This document shows positions 1-7,827 of a DNA stretch of 64,000 bases, one piece after another; position 1 is the stretch's first letter, and every line of letters starts with the position of its first letter. The stretch is from DASXUC01 sp036505015 (GTDB lineage Bacteria; Sysuimicrobiota; Sysuimicrobiia; Sysuimicrobiales; Kaftiobacteriaceae), in contig DASXUC010000071.1 of assembly GCA_036505015.1 (NCBI GenBank), positions 1 through 64,000 of the forward strand, given 5' to 3'. A program made the position numbers and the translations under genes. The notes under the pieces are model-generated. The model saw only the letters and a program-made list of their open reading frames with translations. It ran no database searches and had not been told where the DNA came from.

Positions 1-106
1 GCACGGCGGCGACAGCTCACCGCCACGTCGCTCCGCGGCCCTCCACCAGCCCCACGGGAGGGTACGCGCAGAGGTTGGGAACGGACCAGAGGGGATGGCG
101 GCGGGC

Positions 107-313
107 GAGTGGGGCGGCCCCCGAGCGGAGGTTGGCGGGCGGCAACCCTAGCGCAGGCCGTGAAGCACAGGATCGCCGCACCGATGTCGCGGTCAGCGGA
201 AGAGACCGTCGTGATCCGTAGCTACAGCTTGGCAGGCGAGCGCGGCAGGGAACGTGAGGCCTGCAACGTCAATCCGAGCCGCCCGACTCGCAGCGAGGGG
301 CCGCCCCCGAGCA
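107..313. repeat. Repeated structured element, copy A
   Basis: First of three related copies in the window (others at 20135 and 20716). The outer arms are GGGGCGGCC at 111-119 and GGCCGCCCC at 299-307. Inside them are nested complementary arms: GGGCGGC with GCCGCCC, and GCAGGCC with GGCCTGC. The outer parts match copies B and C closely, while the centre (about 165-235) has diverged. It lies about 45 nt past the end of the AlkD-like gene. Bases 1-106 and 314-358 hold nothing I recognise. The nested pairing suggests a structured RNA or a MITE-like element; the class is not established. Confidence 0.7.
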
Positions 314-358
314 CAACCGCCGCCGCGGTCATTCAGATCGACCCACTACCATCTGCGC

Positions 359-1069
359 TCAGCGCTTCCCTGTGCGCCGTGTCCTGCTCGCGGCTTGTGC
401 CAACCGGTGTTGGACCGCGTCGCCGGTGAGCTCCCGCAGAGCATCGGCGGCAATCCAGCGCGCGCTGCGGGACTCGCCGCGGGCCAGGTCTTTTGCCAGA
501 ACGACAGCGCTGCGGTTCAGCCGGCGGTTGCGCTTGCCGACGTTGCGCAGCGCCCAGTTCACGGCCTTCTTCACAAAGTTGCGCTCGTCGGCCGCCCCGC
601 GCCGGATCAGCGGGTAGAACCGTTCGAACTCCGCATCGGCCATCTGTTTATCATGCCAGGCGAACTCGGCGATCAGCGCGAACGCCGTGCGCTTGACGAA
701 CTCCTCGTCGCGCACCGCCCACTCCCGGATTTTCTTCTTCGCGTGCGGAGTCTTGGCGATCAACTCGCTGACCTGGTCGACAATATCCCATGAGTCGAAG
801 TCCCGGACCCAACGGTCGAGCTGGCGCTCCGTCACCCGTGCCGGGTCCTCGACAAAACTTGCCAGGATCCTGGCCTCATGAATCCCCGATGCCCACAACT
901 GCTGCGCGAGCCGATGATCGGTGCCGATCTCGCGCTGCAAGACACGCAGGTCCCAGATCGAAATCCCCAGCACGCGGGTCGTCGGGCGGATGCCGAACCT
1001 GGCCATCCCTTCCACGTTTCCGTTGCTGGCCATCCGCCGGAGCCGGGCGAGCACCCCGCGGGCGGTCAA
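359..1069 (-). CDS. AlkD-like DNA alkylation repair protein
   Basis: 236 aa, all-helical, resembling the DNA alkylation repair (AlkD, HEAT-repeat glycosylase) family, which removes alkylated purines. The N-terminal block NVEGMARFGI and the later block DSWDIVDQVSEL match the family pattern, followed by repeated helical pairs with EWAVRDEEFVKRTAFAL and NFVKKAVNWALRNVGK. The chosen start is TTG at 1067-1069, overlapping the pilT stop (TTGA), because the family needs the LRRM-xxx-NVEGMARF segment; the first ATG, at 1033, would cut into it. It is the last gene of a three-gene minus-strand run. Repair of alkylation damage is inferred from the family; the exact lesion range is unknown. Confidence 0.82.
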   Translation of the reverse strand: MTARGVLARLRRMASNGNVEGMARFGIRPTTRVLGISIWDLRVLQREIGTDHRLAQQLWASGIHEARILASFVEDPARVTERQLDRWVRDFDSWDIVDQVSELIAKTPHAKKKIREWAVRDEEFVKRTAFALIAEFAWHDKQMADAEFERFYPLIRRGAADERNFVKKAVNWALRNVGKRNRRLNRSAVVLAKDLARGESRSARWIAADALRELTGDAVQHRLAQAASRTRRTGKR

Positions 1070-2139
1070 GCCGTAACGCTCTGCCGGCCGAGCAGCATCG
1101 CGAACTCCTGCGCGCTGCTGGCCCGTGCGAGCGCGTCTTCATAGGTGATCTTGTGGGATTCGACGAGCTGCCGCAGGGATTGGTTGAGGGTCTGCATGCC
1201 GTCCTTGGCGCCGGACTGGATCGTCGACGGGATCTGGTGCGTCTTGCCCTCACGGATGAGGTTCCGGATCGCCGGGTTGACGAGCATCACCTCGATCGCC
1301 GCTACCCGGCCGCGGCCCGTCGCCAGCGGGATCAGCGTCTGACTCATCACACCCTCCAACGCCGTGGAGAGCTGTGTTTTGATCTGGGCCTGCTGATACG
1401 GTGGAAACGCATCGATCACCCGGTCCAGCGTCTGCGCCGCGCTCTGCGTGTGCAGGGTGGCGAAGACGAGGTGGCCGGTCTCCGCGGCAGTGACCGCGGT
1501 GGCGATCGTTTCCAGATCGCGCATCTCGCCGACCAGGATGACGTCGGGGTCCTGGCGCAGGACATGCTTCAGCGCGTTGGCGAACGAGAGCGTGTCGCTG
1601 CCGATTTCGCGCTGGTTGATAATGCTCTTATTATCCCGGTGCAGATATTCGATCGGATCCTCGATCGTCACGACGTGGACCCGACGCGTCTGATTGATGT
1701 AGTTGATGATCGCGGCCAGGGTCGTGGACTTGCCGCTCCCGGTCGGGCCGGTGACCAGCACCAGCCCTCGCGGCAGGCCGGCGAGCTTGCGCACGACCGC
1801 GGGCAGTTCCAGCTCCTCAATCGTGGGCACCCCGATGGGGATCGGGCGCAGCGCGGCGCCAATCGAGCCACGCTGTTGGTAGATGTTCACCCGATACCGT
1901 GACAAGCCCGGGACGCTGTACGCGAGATCGAGCTCGAGATTGTTCCGGAAGGCCTCACGCTGTTCGACCGACAGCATGCTTTCGATCAGGCGGCGGATGG
2001 CGGCCGGGTCCAGCACGGGCTGATCGGCCAGCGGCTCGAGCTCGCCGTTGACCCGGACAATTGGATGGTTGCCGACTTTCAGGTGGAGGTCGGAGGCCCG
2101 TTTGGCATGCGCAATCGACAGCAGCTCGTTGATTTCCAT
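1066..2139 (-). CDS. pilT: PilT-family twitching motility ATPase
   Basis: 357 aa, the usual PilT length. It is a hexameric secretion-type ATPase that powers type IV pilus retraction from the cytoplasmic side of the inner membrane. Visible motifs: Walker A GPTGSGKST at residues 131-139, Asp box TIEDPIEY near 158-165, Walker B QDPDVILVGEMRD near 196-208, and His box GHLVFATLHT near 222-231. The N-terminal SDLHLKVG signature is present at about 17-23. Its stop overlaps the TTG start of the AlkD-like gene, and the dehydrogenase gene lies 18 nt upstream, so co-transcription is likely. No other pilus gene is in the window, so the partner machinery must be elsewhere. Confidence 0.93.
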   Translation of the reverse strand: MEINELLSIAHAKRASDLHLKVGNHPIVRVNGELEPLADQPVLDPAAIRRLIESMLSVEQREAFRNNLELDLAYSVPGLSRYRVNIYQQRGSIGAALRPIPIGVPTIEELELPAVVRKLAGLPRGLVLVTGPTGSGKSTTLAAIINYINQTRRVHVVTIEDPIEYLHRDNKSIINQREIGSDTLSFANALKHVLRQDPDVILVGEMRDLETIATAVTAAETGHLVFATLHTQSAAQTLDRVIDAFPPYQQAQIKTQLSTALEGVMSQTLIPLATGRGRVAAIEVMLVNPAIRNLIREGKTHQIPSTIQSGAKDGMQTLNQSLRQLVESHKITYEDALARASSAQEFAMLLGRQSVTA

Positions 2140-2157
2140 TTCCAGTCAACTCCTCCG

Positions 2158-3240
2158 CTACGGCAGGTGGTCCGGCCGTTCCTGTTCAAGAAGCAATTTC
2201 CGGACCCTCCGGATCACCTCGTCGGTGAATTCGGTCGTCGCGGCGCTCCCCCCGAGATCGGCCGTGCGCACTCCCTCCCGGACCGCGTCGAAGACGGCCG
2301 CGGAAATCGCCGCCGAGGCTCCCCGGGCGGTGCCGTCATCCACGTATCCCAGCAGTGCGGCCCCGGCAAGGATCATCGCCATGGGGTTGGCGATATTCCT
2401 CCCGTAGAGACGGGGGGCCGTGCCGTGCGGCGCTTCAGCCAGGACCGTGCGCACGGCAAAGCGCCCGTCCAGCGCGAGGACCAGCGATTCGGCGCCGGCG
2501 ATGCTGCCGAACATCTGCAGGACCAGGTCCGACAGCGTGTCGCCGTCGCGGTTCAGTGACGGGATCACCAGCGCTTCGCCGGTCGTCTGCAGCAGGAGCG
2601 CGTAGACGGCGTCGATCAGCTGGGGATCATATGGCACCTCGGGATGCCGCCGGGAGGCCGCGTCGAGTTCCTCCTTCAGCAGGCCCTCGTAGAGCGGACT
2701 GACCGTGTATTTGGGTCCGCCAAAGACCTTGGCTTTGGTCTTGGCGGCGTGTACGAACGCGAACTCCGCAACGACCCGGCAGATCCGCCGGCTGATCCTG
2801 GTCGTGCGGAAGGCGACCTCTTCGTCTCCGGTTCCCTCCCGCCACTCCTCAGCCCCGTACGCGTCCTGCACGGCCATCCGTACCACCGCAATCGGCGCGA
2901 CGACGCCGGCGATTGGACGGACGCCCGGAATCCGGCGGCCAGTCCGCAGGATGACCTGGGCCCCCATCGCCTCGCGCAGGATCGCATTCGGACTGCCGAC
3001 GTCGTGCGGCCCCTCGGGCGTGATCGTCGCGGCCTTCAGCCCACGGCCGTGCTCCACCAGGGCGTTGGCCGCATCATAGACAACGGCATTGCGCGTGGCG
3101 CGCCGGCTGTCCAGGCTGAGATCGAACGGGACGATCTCCAGACCAAAGCCGATCACGTCTGGCGCCAGCACCCGCAGCGACTCGTCGAGCAGTTCCTGGC
3201 CGGTCTGGTCGCCCCTTAACACCACAATAGGAATAGACAT
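2158..3240 (-). CDS. Isocitrate/isopropylmalate dehydrogenase family protein
   Basis: 360 aa, a member of the metal-dependent decarboxylating beta-hydroxyacid dehydrogenase family (isocitrate, isopropylmalate, homoisocitrate, tartrate). Supporting features are the C-terminal block EAPHGTAPRLYGRNIANPMA, which corresponds to the NAD(P)-binding HGSAPD-IANP region, and NRDGDTLSDLV, which corresponds to the NxxGDILSDL metal-binding segment. The N-terminus IPIVVLRGDQTGQELL matches the family GDGIGPE loop, with unusual residues. The substrate cannot be assigned: leu or TCA partners are absent nearby, and the substrate loop differs from textbook Icd or LeuB. It is the first gene of the run leading to pilT. 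Confidence 0.85.
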   Translation of the reverse strand: MSIPIVVLRGDQTGQELLDESLRVLAPDVIGFGLEIVPFDLSLDSRRATRNAVVYDAANALVEHGRGLKAATITPEGPHDVGSPNAILREAMGAQVILRTGRRIPGVRPIAGVVAPIAVVRMAVQDAYGAEEWREGTGDEEVAFRTTRISRRICRVVAEFAFVHAAKTKAKVFGGPKYTVSPLYEGLLKEELDAASRRHPEVPYDPQLIDAVYALLLQTTGEALVIPSLNRDGDTLSDLVLQMFGSIAGAESLVLALDGRFAVRTVLAEAPHGTAPRLYGRNIANPMAMILAGAALLGYVDDGTARGASAAISAAVFDAVREGVRTADLGGSAATTEFTDEVIRRVRKLLLEQERPDHLP

Positions 3241-3348
3241 TCCCCAAACCTACCAGGGTGTAGATTTCGCCGGCAATGCCCCTCAGCGCCTGCGACGGTT
3301 GTCAATCGCGGCGCGCATGAAGAAGAGATGGCGGAAGCGAATCGAGAA

Positions 3349-3375
3349 GATTGGGAGGACTGGGAAGATTGGGGA
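3349..3375. repeat. 9-nt tandem array before xpt
   Basis: Three 9-nt units (GATTGGGAG, GACTGGGAA, GATTGGGGA). The last unit supplies the purine-rich ribosome binding stretch just upstream of the xpt ATG. This is one of the period 7-9 nt arrays scattered through the window. Confidence 0.6.
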
Positions 3376-3385
3376 GATGCTATCG

Positions 3386-3961
3386 ATGAAGGCCCTGACG
3401 GATCGGATCCGGGCGGAGGGCAAGAACCTCGGCCACGGAATCTTGAAGGTCGACAGCTTCCTCAACCATCAGGTCGACCCCGTCTTGATCGACGCCTGCG
3501 GGCGTGAACTGGCGGCCCGTTTCGCGTCGCTGGGAGCCACCAAGGTCCTGACCGCCGAGATCTCGGGCATCGCTCCGGCGCTGACCACGGCGCTGCATCT
3601 TCGCCTGCCCGTCGTGTATGCCCGCCGCACGCGGCCGATCACGATGTCCGATCAGGTGCTCCTGACCCTCGCCCCGTCACACACCCGTGGGCAAACGGTC
3701 GAACTGATCATTGCTCCGCAGTTCCTGGTCCGGGGGGACCGGGTGTTGATCGTCGACGACTTTCTGGCCACAGGTCAGACGATCCTGGGCCTGGCGCGCC
3801 TGACCCAGGCGGCCGGCGCGGCGCTGGTCGGCATCGGCGCGGTCATCGAGAAGCTCTTCGAAGGCGGGCGGGAGGTCCTCTCGCCCCTCGGGGTACCGAT
3901 CGAAGCGCTGGCCGTCGTCACCGACATGACTGATGGGAAGATCGTGATTCGTGACTCGTGA
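3386..3961 (+). CDS. xpt: Xanthine phosphoribosyltransferase
   Basis: 191 aa. It converts xanthine and PRPP to XMP in cytoplasmic purine salvage. The sequence follows Bacillus Xpt along its length: KALTDRIRAEG, KVDSFLNHQVDPVLI near 25-39, SGIAPALTTAL near 62-72, the PRPP-binding loop LIVDDFLATGQT near 124-135, and VIEKLFEGGREVL near 155-167. The ATG at 3386 is chosen over 3377 because it matches the family start and has GGGGAG about 9 nt upstream. The gene is on the plus strand, divergent from the pilT run. I see no purine riboswitch core in the 145-nt leader. A 4 x 7-nt array spans the stop codon. Confidence 0.92.
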   Translation: MKALTDRIRAEGKNLGHGILKVDSFLNHQVDPVLIDACGRELAARFASLGATKVLTAEISGIAPALTTALHLRLPVVYARRTRPITMSDQVLLTLAPSHTRGQTVELIIAPQFLVRGDRVLIVDDFLATGQTILGLARLTQAAGAALVGIGAVIEKLFEGGREVLSPLGVPIEALAVVTDMTDGKIVIRDS

Positions 3962-3973
3962 ATAGTGAATCGC
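3946..3973. repeat. 7-nt tandem array across the xpt stop codon
   Basis: Four consecutive 7-nt units: GATTCGT, GACTCGT, GAATAGT, GAATCGC. The xpt TGA (3959-3961) lies inside the array, so the last four codons of xpt are repeat-derived. Confidence 0.75.
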
Positions 3974-4024
3974 AACTACAAAACCGGCTCGATCTCGCTC
4001 ATCCCGTGATGCGAGTTTGCCGTG

Positions 4025-4030
4025 TATAAT
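4025..4030 (+). promoter_or_regulatory. -10 box for tRNA-Arg(TCG)
   Basis: Perfect TATAAT ending 9 nt before the tRNA 5' end. No clear -35 hexamer is visible at the usual distance. Confidence 0.55.
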
Positions 4031-4039
4031 TCATTTGGT

Positions 4040-4115
4040 GCGCCCGTAGCTTAACGGATAAAGCTCCTGACTTCGGATCAGGTGAGTGGGGGTTCGATTC
4101 CCTCCGGGCGCTCCA
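4040..4115 (+). tRNA. tRNA-Arg (anticodon TCG)
   Basis: Full cloverleaf: acceptor GCGCCCG pairs with CGGGCGC, the D arm contains GCTTAACGGATAAAGC, anticodon stem CCTGA/TCAGG encloses loop CTTCGGA (anticodon TCG, reading CGA and other CGN codons), and the T arm contains GGTTCGATTCC. The 3' CCA is encoded (4113-4115). Its end is only 3 nt from the stop of the converging 51-aa gene, leaving no room for a separate terminator. Confidence 0.96.
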
Positions 4116-4118
4116 GTC

Positions 4119-4274
4119 CTAACGCTTCTTGGTGCGTGGCTTCTGTTTCGGAGGCTTCGCCGCTAATGCCGCCAGCAGTTTGATGGATCGTCCCGTGACC
4201 TGCATCCCATAGCGCCGCTTGCGCTGCTTGTGCTCGCGGCGGTCCGCGTGTGGATCCGGGCCCCGCCGCGTCAT
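4119..4274 (-). CDS. Small basic protein, 51 aa
   Basis: Very basic 51-aa protein, rich in Lys and Arg, with an arginine/lysine run at 12-21, a central RYGMQVTGRSIKLL segment at 21-34 and a lysine-rich tail. Its ATG overlaps the tlpA TGA (ATGA, 4271-4274), which argues strongly for real, coupled translation. I do not recognise the family. The composition suggests nucleic-acid or ribosome binding, but that is only inference. It is the last gene of the csoR-copA-copZ-tlpA run and converges on tRNA-Arg. Confidence 0.65.
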   Translation of the reverse strand: MTRRGPDPHADRREHKQRKRRYGMQVTGRSIKLLAALAAKPPKQKPRTKKR

Positions 4275-4852
4275 TTCAGGAGCTCTGCCGCGGCGGCCTG
4301 CCAGCTGTCCCAGGTCACAACTGCGCCCGGGAATTTCTTGATGATGCGGCCCTCCCGAGTGATAAAGAACGTCTCCGGGACGCCGGTCAGCCCGTAGTCA
4401 CGATAGACGGTCCCGTCGATGTCGCGCACGTTGGGGTAGGTGCCGCCCGTTTGGGCGAGAAAGGCGCGGGCCTTCACTTCCAGATCCTGAATGTTCACGC
4501 CCAACACGACGACCCCACGGTCACGGTACGTCAGCCAGAGCCGCTGGAGCTGCGGGGCCTCATCTTTGCACGGGATGCACCACGAGGCCCAGAAATTGAC
4601 GACGACCACCTGTCCTCGCAGTTCGGAGAGGGCGAGCATCCCCGCGCCGTTCAGGCGCCGCAGCCGGAAGTCCGGGGCCGCCGGGCGCTCGCCTCGAGCC
4701 AGCGCAGCGGTGATCGACTGGGGCTGCTGTTTGCGGACGCTGGCGTACCCGACGAAGACGAGCAGGAGGATCATGGGCAGCAGCCATGCATAGCGCGCCG
4801 CAGCGGGCCGGGGCGCCTGCGCCTGGGGCTTCGTCCCGCGCGCCGATTCCAC
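4271..4852 (-). CDS. TlpA/ResA-like membrane-anchored thioredoxin
   Basis: 193 aa. A single N-terminal membrane segment (about 22-37) anchors a thioredoxin-fold domain facing outwards. The redox motif WCIPC is at 91-95 and the cis-proline loop GVPETFFI at 157-164, both as in the TlpA/ResA/CcmG group. Such proteins reduce disulfides outside the cytoplasm, often for cytochrome c or cuA assembly. It lies 4 nt after copZ and overlaps the 51-aa gene, so it belongs to the copper operon. A link to copper-protein maturation is therefore plausible, though cytochrome c partners are absent here. Confidence 0.88.
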   Translation of the reverse strand: MESARGTKPQAQAPRPAAARYAWLLPMILLLVFVGYASVRKQQPQSITAALARGERPAAPDFRLRRLNGAGMLALSELRGQVVVVNFWASWCIPCKDEAPQLQRLWLTYRDRGVVVLGVNIQDLEVKARAFLAQTGGTYPNVRDIDGTVYRDYGLTGVPETFFITREGRIIKKFPGAVVTWDSWQAAAAELLK

Positions 4853-4856
4853 GATG

Positions 4857-5060
4857 TCAGGCGGGTGGATAGCCGACCAGTTGCAGCGCCGCCCTGATCT
4901 GGTCTTCGTTCACCTTGTCCGGATCGAATTCGACGTTCACGATCTTCGTCATCTCACTGGCCTGTACCGACTCCACGCCCGGCAGCCTTTGCACCGCACG
5001 GGTGACGGTGTTCACGCAACCGTCACAATGGATCCTTGGGACCTTCAGCGTCATCTGCAT
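4857..5060 (-). CDS. copZ: Copper chaperone (HMA domain)
   Basis: 67 aa, one heavy-metal-associated ferredoxin-like domain. The metal site HCDGC is at 11-15 (Cys12 and Cys15), as in CopZ/Atx1 proteins that hand Cu(I) to the CopA ATPase. The ATG at 5060 is chosen because GGAGGAGG lies just upstream and the domain starts immediately after (QMTLKV); a longer reading frame upstream would run into the copA stop and the repeat array. It sits between copA and tlpA on the same strand. Confidence 0.88.
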   Translation of the reverse strand: MQMTLKVPRIHCDGCVNTVTRAVQRLPGVESVQASEMTKIVNVEFDPDKVNEDQIRAALQLVGYPPA

Positions 5061-5093
5061 CTCGATACCTCCTCCTGTACACGGTGGCTTGTG

Positions 5094-5121
5094 AGTCCCC
5101 CAGTCCCGAGCCCCTAGTCCC
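5094..5121. repeat. 7-nt tandem array across the copA stop codon
   Basis: Four 7-nt units (AGTCCCC, CAGTCCC, GAGCCCC, TAGTCCC). The copA stop (complement of 5114-5116) lies in the array. Confidence 0.75.
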
Positions 5122-7369
5122 GTAGCGGTTTCCACCGCAACCGCAGACTGTTTGTGACGACCGTGACCGAACTGAACGCCATCGCCAGCGCCGCGAGCAT
5201 CGGGTTGAGCAAGATCCGAAAGAACGGATACAGCACGCCGGCGGCCAGCGGGATCAATGCCACGTTGTAAAAGAACGCCCAGAATAGGTTCTGTTTGATC
5301 GTGCGCATCGTCTGCCGGCTGAGCTGCAGGGCGGTGAGGATCCCGCCGAGTCCCTGACCGATCAGCACGATGTCCGCGGACTCGATCGCGACATCGGTCC
5401 CGGCGCCGATCGCGATGCCCAGATCGGCCTGCGCGAGCGCCGGAGCATCGTTGATGCCGTCACCGACCATCGCCACCTTCCGGCCCGCGGCCTGCAGCTT
5501 CTTTACCTCGTCCGCTTTTCGCTCGGGCAGCACTTCCGCCAGGAAATGCTCGATCCCAGCCTGCTCAGCGATGGCGGCGGCCGTCTCCCGGTTGTCACCG
5601 GTGAGCATGATGACGTCCAGGCCCATGCGACGCAGCGCCGCGACGACCCGTTCGGACTCCGGCTTCAGCGTGTCCGCAACAGCGAGGAGGCCGGCCGGAC
5701 GTCCATCGATGGCAACGAACATCGGGGTCTTGCCGTCCCGGGCGAATCCGCGGGCCGCTTCCTCGCCGTCCACGGGTACATCGCGCTCGGAGAGGAGCAG
5801 CGCATTGCCCACCAATACACGGCGCCCCTCCACCACCGCTTCGATTCCGCGGCCCGGCACCGCGGCAAAGCGGTCGGGCCGCCTCAGCTCGAATCCCTGC
5901 TCCCGGGCGCGCCTGACGATCGCCTCGCCCAAGGGATGCTCCGAGCCCCACTCCGCCGACGCGACCAGCCTGAGGACATCGGCTTCGCCGAACCCATTGA
6001 GAGTTTTGATATCCGTGACCGCGGGAATGCCCCGGGTCAGTGTTCCCGTCTTATCGAGCACGATCGTATCGATGCGATGCGCGGCCTCGAGGGCTTCCCC
6101 GCTCTTGATCAACACGCCATGCTCCGCCCCGCGGCCGGTGCCGACCATGATCGCGGTCGGCGTCGCCAGGCCCAATGCGCACGGGCACGCGATGATGAGC
6201 ACGGCCACGAACGCCACCAGCGCATAGGTCAGCGACGGCGCCGGTCCGAACAGCAGCCAGACGATGAACGTCAGCGCCGCCAGGACCATCACCGCGGGAA
6301 CGAAGTACCCGGCCACCTGGTCAGCCAGGCGCTGGATCGGGGCCTTGCTGCCCTGCGCTTCCTGCACCAGACGAATGATCTGGGCGAGCATCGTGTCGCG
6401 CCCGACCTTGGTGGCTTTGAAAGAAAATGCGCCGGTGCGGTTTAAGGTCGCGCCGATCACCTCGTCGCCCGGGCCCTTTTCCACCGGCAGCGACTCGCCT
6501 GTGACCAGGGACTCATCGAGCGCGGACCGGCCCTCGACGACGACGCCGTCCACCGGCACTTTCTCGCCGGGCCGGACGACCACGAGGTCGCCGGAGACGA
6601 CTTCGTCTACAGGAACCTCGACTTCCCGGCCGTCCCGCAGGACGCGGGCCGCGGGGGGCTGCAGGCTCATCAGCGTGCGGATCGCCTCTGACGTGTGTCC
6701 CTTCGCCCGCGCCTCCAGGTAGCGTCCCAACAGAATGAGCACGATGATGATGGCGGAGGTTTCGTAATAGGTCTGCGGCGCCAGGCCGCCTGCGCGGAAC
6801 ACCTGCGGCGCCACGGTGGCGACGAGGCTGTAGGCGTACGCGGCCGTGGTGCCCACCGTGATGAGCGTGTTCATGTCCGTCGTGCGGTGCCGCGCCATGG
6901 CCCAGGCGCCGCGATAGAACTGCCAGCCTGCCCAAAACTGCACGGGGGTCGCCAGGGCCAGCTGCACGTACCAATTCTTCAGGATGTCTGGGGCCCAGAT
7001 CTGCTGCAGGCCCATGTGGGCCAGGCTGCCCCACAGCACCGGCAGACTGAGCAGCGTCCCAATGACCAGCTTACGCCGGAGCGCGGATGTCTCGCGCTGC
7101 CGGGCCAGCCGTTCGGAGTCAACCGCGCCCGACGCGGCGGCCTCGGGGGCCTCATAGCCGGCGGAGCGGACCGCCCGGCGCAGGTCGGCCACCGCCGTGG
7201 TCGGCAGCATGTCAACGGTCGCCTGCTCGGTGGCAAGGTTCACGCTCGCGTCGAGCACTCCCTCGACGCTGCGCAGGGCCTGCTCCACTTTGATGACGCA
7301 GGAGGCGCAGGACATCCCGCGCACCGGAATCTGGACTTTCTCGGCGACCGCGGTTTGGGTCCCCATCAC
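5114..7369 (-). CDS. copA: Cu(+)-exporting P1B-type ATPase
   Basis: 751 aa. One N-terminal HMA domain has GMSCASC at 18-24. There is an eight-helix P1B membrane core with the ion-binding CPC motif at 395-397, actuator motif TGES at 290-293, phosphorylation motif DKTGT at 439-443, HP motif at EHPLGEA, and hinge GDGINDAPALAQAD. This combination marks a Cu(+)/Ag(+) exporter that moves cytosolic metal outwards. The start is GTG at 7367-7369 overlapping the csoR stop (GTGA); ATG at 7364 is the alternative one codon later. Coupling to csoR implies copper-dependent derepression of the whole operon. Confidence 0.95.
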   Translation of the reverse strand: MMGTQTAVAEKVQIPVRGMSCASCVIKVEQALRSVEGVLDASVNLATEQATVDMLPTTAVADLRRAVRSAGYEAPEAAASGAVDSERLARQRETSALRRKLVIGTLLSLPVLWGSLAHMGLQQIWAPDILKNWYVQLALATPVQFWAGWQFYRGAWAMARHRTTDMNTLITVGTTAAYAYSLVATVAPQVFRAGGLAPQTYYETSAIIIVLILLGRYLEARAKGHTSEAIRTLMSLQPPAARVLRDGREVEVPVDEVVSGDLVVVRPGEKVPVDGVVVEGRSALDESLVTGESLPVEKGPGDEVIGATLNRTGAFSFKATKVGRDTMLAQIIRLVQEAQGSKAPIQRLADQVAGYFVPAVMVLAALTFIVWLLFGPAPSLTYALVAFVAVLIIACPCALGLATPTAIMVGTGRGAEHGVLIKSGEALEAAHRIDTIVLDKTGTLTRGIPAVTDIKTLNGFGEADVLRLVASAEWGSEHPLGEAIVRRAREQGFELRRPDRFAAVPGRGIEAVVEGRRVLVGNALLLSERDVPVDGEEAARGFARDGKTPMFVAIDGRPAGLLAVADTLKPESERVVAALRRMGLDVIMLTGDNRETAAAIAEQAGIEHFLAEVLPERKADEVKKLQAAGRKVAMVGDGINDAPALAQADLGIAIGAGTDVAIESADIVLIGQGLGGILTALQLSRQTMRTIKQNLFWAFFYNVALIPLAAGVLYPFFRILLNPMLAALAMAFSSVTVVTNSLRLRWKPLRD

Positions 7370-7686
7370 AGTTTCGAAGACATCTCAAACACTTCCAGCA
7401 GCTCAGACACGGTCCGCTCCCGCTCCGCGGGATCCGCGGCCCGGATCGCGTTCGTGGCGCAGTGCCGCAGGTGATCCTCCAGCAGCAACGCGTTCACCTT
7501 GTCCACGGCGCGTTGAACGGCGATGATCTGCTTGATGATGTCGATGCAGTACGCGCCGTCGTCGACCATGCGCTTCACGCCGCGGATGTGGCCTTCGATG
7601 CTCCGCAGGCGCGCCGCCGCCTTGGCGCGGGCTTCAGGGCTTCCGTGCCGGTGTGGATGCTGACTCGCTCGAGTTTCGATAGCCAT
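7366..7686 (-). CDS. csoR: CsoR-family copper-sensing repressor
   Basis: 106 aa, all-helical DUF156-type repressor. The Cu(I) ligands expected in CsoR are present as Cys47 (AYCID), His72 and Cys76 (EDHLRHC). It represses DNA in the apo state and releases it on Cu(I) binding. The start ATG follows GGGAGGACC. It is the first gene of the operon csoR-copA-copZ-tlpA-small protein, so it probably autoregulates; the operator should lie in 7687-7760, where a GC-rich inverted repeat sits. Confidence 0.93.
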   Translation of the reverse strand: MAIETRASQHPHRHGSPEARAKAAARLRSIEGHIRGVKRMVDDGAYCIDIIKQIIAVQRAVDKVNALLLEDHLRHCATNAIRAADPAERERTVSELLEVFEMSSKL

Positions 7687-7700
7687 GTGGTCCTCCCAAT

Positions 7701-7720
7701 CCCCTCCCCCATGGGAGGGG
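7701..7720. other. GC-rich inverted repeat upstream of csoR
   Basis: CCCCTCCC (7701-7708), loop CCAT, GGGAGGGG (7713-7720). It lies between the stop of the upstream secreted-protein gene and csoR. A G-tract palindrome is typical of CsoR operators, so it may be the operator. It could equally be the terminator of the upstream gene; there is no T-tract on the minus strand. Confidence 0.4.
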
Positions 7721-7803
7721 GCATCTTTATCCTAACACGCCCTGGAGCACATCGCAAACTCCGAGTCGAAAGAAGAAGGCGGCCCCCCGTGGGACCGCCC
7801 TGT

Positions 7804-7827
7804 GTTCGCTTGTTCGCTTGTTCGCTA
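7804..7827. repeat. 8-nt tandem array on a stop codon
   Basis: Three 8-nt units GTTCGCTT, GTTCGCTT, GTTCGCTA. The last unit contains the stop codon (complement of 7825-7827) of the secreted DUF5666-like gene. Confidence 0.75.

Noticed and set aside
1..106. End of a gene at the left edge
   Set aside because: No frame in this stretch shows recognisable protein features on either strand.
3241..3385. Purine riboswitch upstream of xpt
   Set aside because: The conserved junction cores and loops of the purine aptamer are not present; only a 9-nt array is seen.
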